Below, one piece after another: positions 63,739-64,000 of a DNA stretch of 64,000 nucleotides (its first letter is position 1; each line of letters begins with the position of its first letter). The translations under genes were made by a program, and so were the position numbers. Under the pieces are notes generated by a model. The model did not search any database. It was not told where the DNA came from and saw only the letters and a program-made list of their open reading frames with translations. This DNA is from Pelobates cultripes. Taxonomy: Eukaryota; Chordata; Amphibia; Anura; Pelobatidae. The DNA lies in the NCBI GenBank assembly GCA_933207985.1, contig OW240917.1:112394427-112458426 (forward strand), written 5' to 3'.

Positions 63739-64000
63739 CTCATATACGTGGGAAGAACAATTAGAAATGTACACATAAGGGTTGAGGAACATGTGAGGAA
63801 TATAAAAAAAGGATTAGAAACACATAGCGTTTCGAATCATTTTAAAATCCACCATAATAAAGATCCGAGAGATATGTTTTTTTGTGCAATTAAAGCGGTA
63901 CATAGAGATTGGAGAGGGGGAGATTTTAATAGAAAAATAGGGGAAGAAGAGATGAAATGCATCTACAATTTTAAAACATTGATTCCATATGGGCTCAATC
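63739..64000 (+). pseudogene. Inverted PLE endonuclease C-terminal fragment
   Basis: The + strand encodes the GIY-YIG tail from LIYVGRT to YGLN, equal to copy A residues ~404-488 on the opposite strand (58230-58490), at near identity and without the 11-bp duplication of copy B. It runs out of the window. Together with the preceding minus-strand N-terminal sequence it marks an inversion breakpoint inside the PLE array. Confidence 0.85.

Noticed and set aside
1..64000. CRISPR arrays, bacterial operons, riboswitches or tRNA genes
   Set aside because: The sequence is eukaryotic repeat DNA. No regularly spaced identical repeats with unique spacers and no tRNA-like B-box sequences were seen.

Overview
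The window looks like repeat-rich, gene-poor DNA from a vertebrate, most likely an anuran amphibian. The support is the mix of Tx1/L1-like LINEs, CR1 LINEs with a (TTTCTATG)n-type tail, Penelope-like elements (PLEs), an hAT element with a BED-finger transposase, a Tc1/mariner element with long inverted repeats and TTAA-type MITEs. I found no host protein-coding gene, no rRNA and no tRNA that I can defend. The species is inferred from repeat families only.

Region by region: 1-535 holds a LINE 3' end, 987-1449 a TIR-bearing MITE and 2228-2684 a solo LTR on the + strand. From 3054 to 10988 lies a complete endogenous retrovirus (ERV) on the minus strand. Its two 459-bp LTRs differ at one base by eye, it is flanked by a CCAT target duplication, and its gag, pro-pol and env are all open. 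Gag and pol share one frame and are separated by a single amber codon, as in gammaretroviruses that use readthrough. 10993-31590 is mostly unrecognised AT-rich DNA with an LTR-like unit (12835-13502), a decayed PLE (15450-16760), an 80-bp palindromic MITE, a GT-rich minisatellite, a non-autonomous TGTCA-ended repeat, a hammerhead-like PLE relic (27614-27659) and an internally deleted Tc1 element (28920-29523).

31600-50511 is a nest of elements. An L1-type 5' end and ORF1 are followed by a PLE on the + strand. The PLE reading frame is split at its reverse transcriptase (RT) by an hAT element (about 34586-42078) and a CR1 LINE (42076-44131, minus), and split again by a 0.75-kb block that recurs almost identically 1.6 kb downstream. 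The hAT element carries a 1117-codon transposase frame and contains a second, smaller hAT with an exact 8-bp target duplication and a long hairpin. An L1 ORF2 with a poly-A tail ends the nest. 51430-54280 is a CR1 ORF1 (esterase) interrupted by another PLE fragment.

57650-64000 is a PLE array on the minus strand. Copy B has RT and GIY-YIG endonuclease and spans an assembly gap. It runs into a shared pseudo-LTR that contains a good hammerhead ribozyme. Copy A follows, and in it an in-frame deletion removed the whole RT while keeping a 497-codon frame that joins the N-terminal region to the GIY-YIG endonuclease. The right edge shows an inversion joining N-terminal DNA to an oppositely oriented endonuclease end. 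The most noteworthy items are the young intact ERV with a short, unusual Env, and the hammerhead-bearing PLE array with its RT-less derivative.
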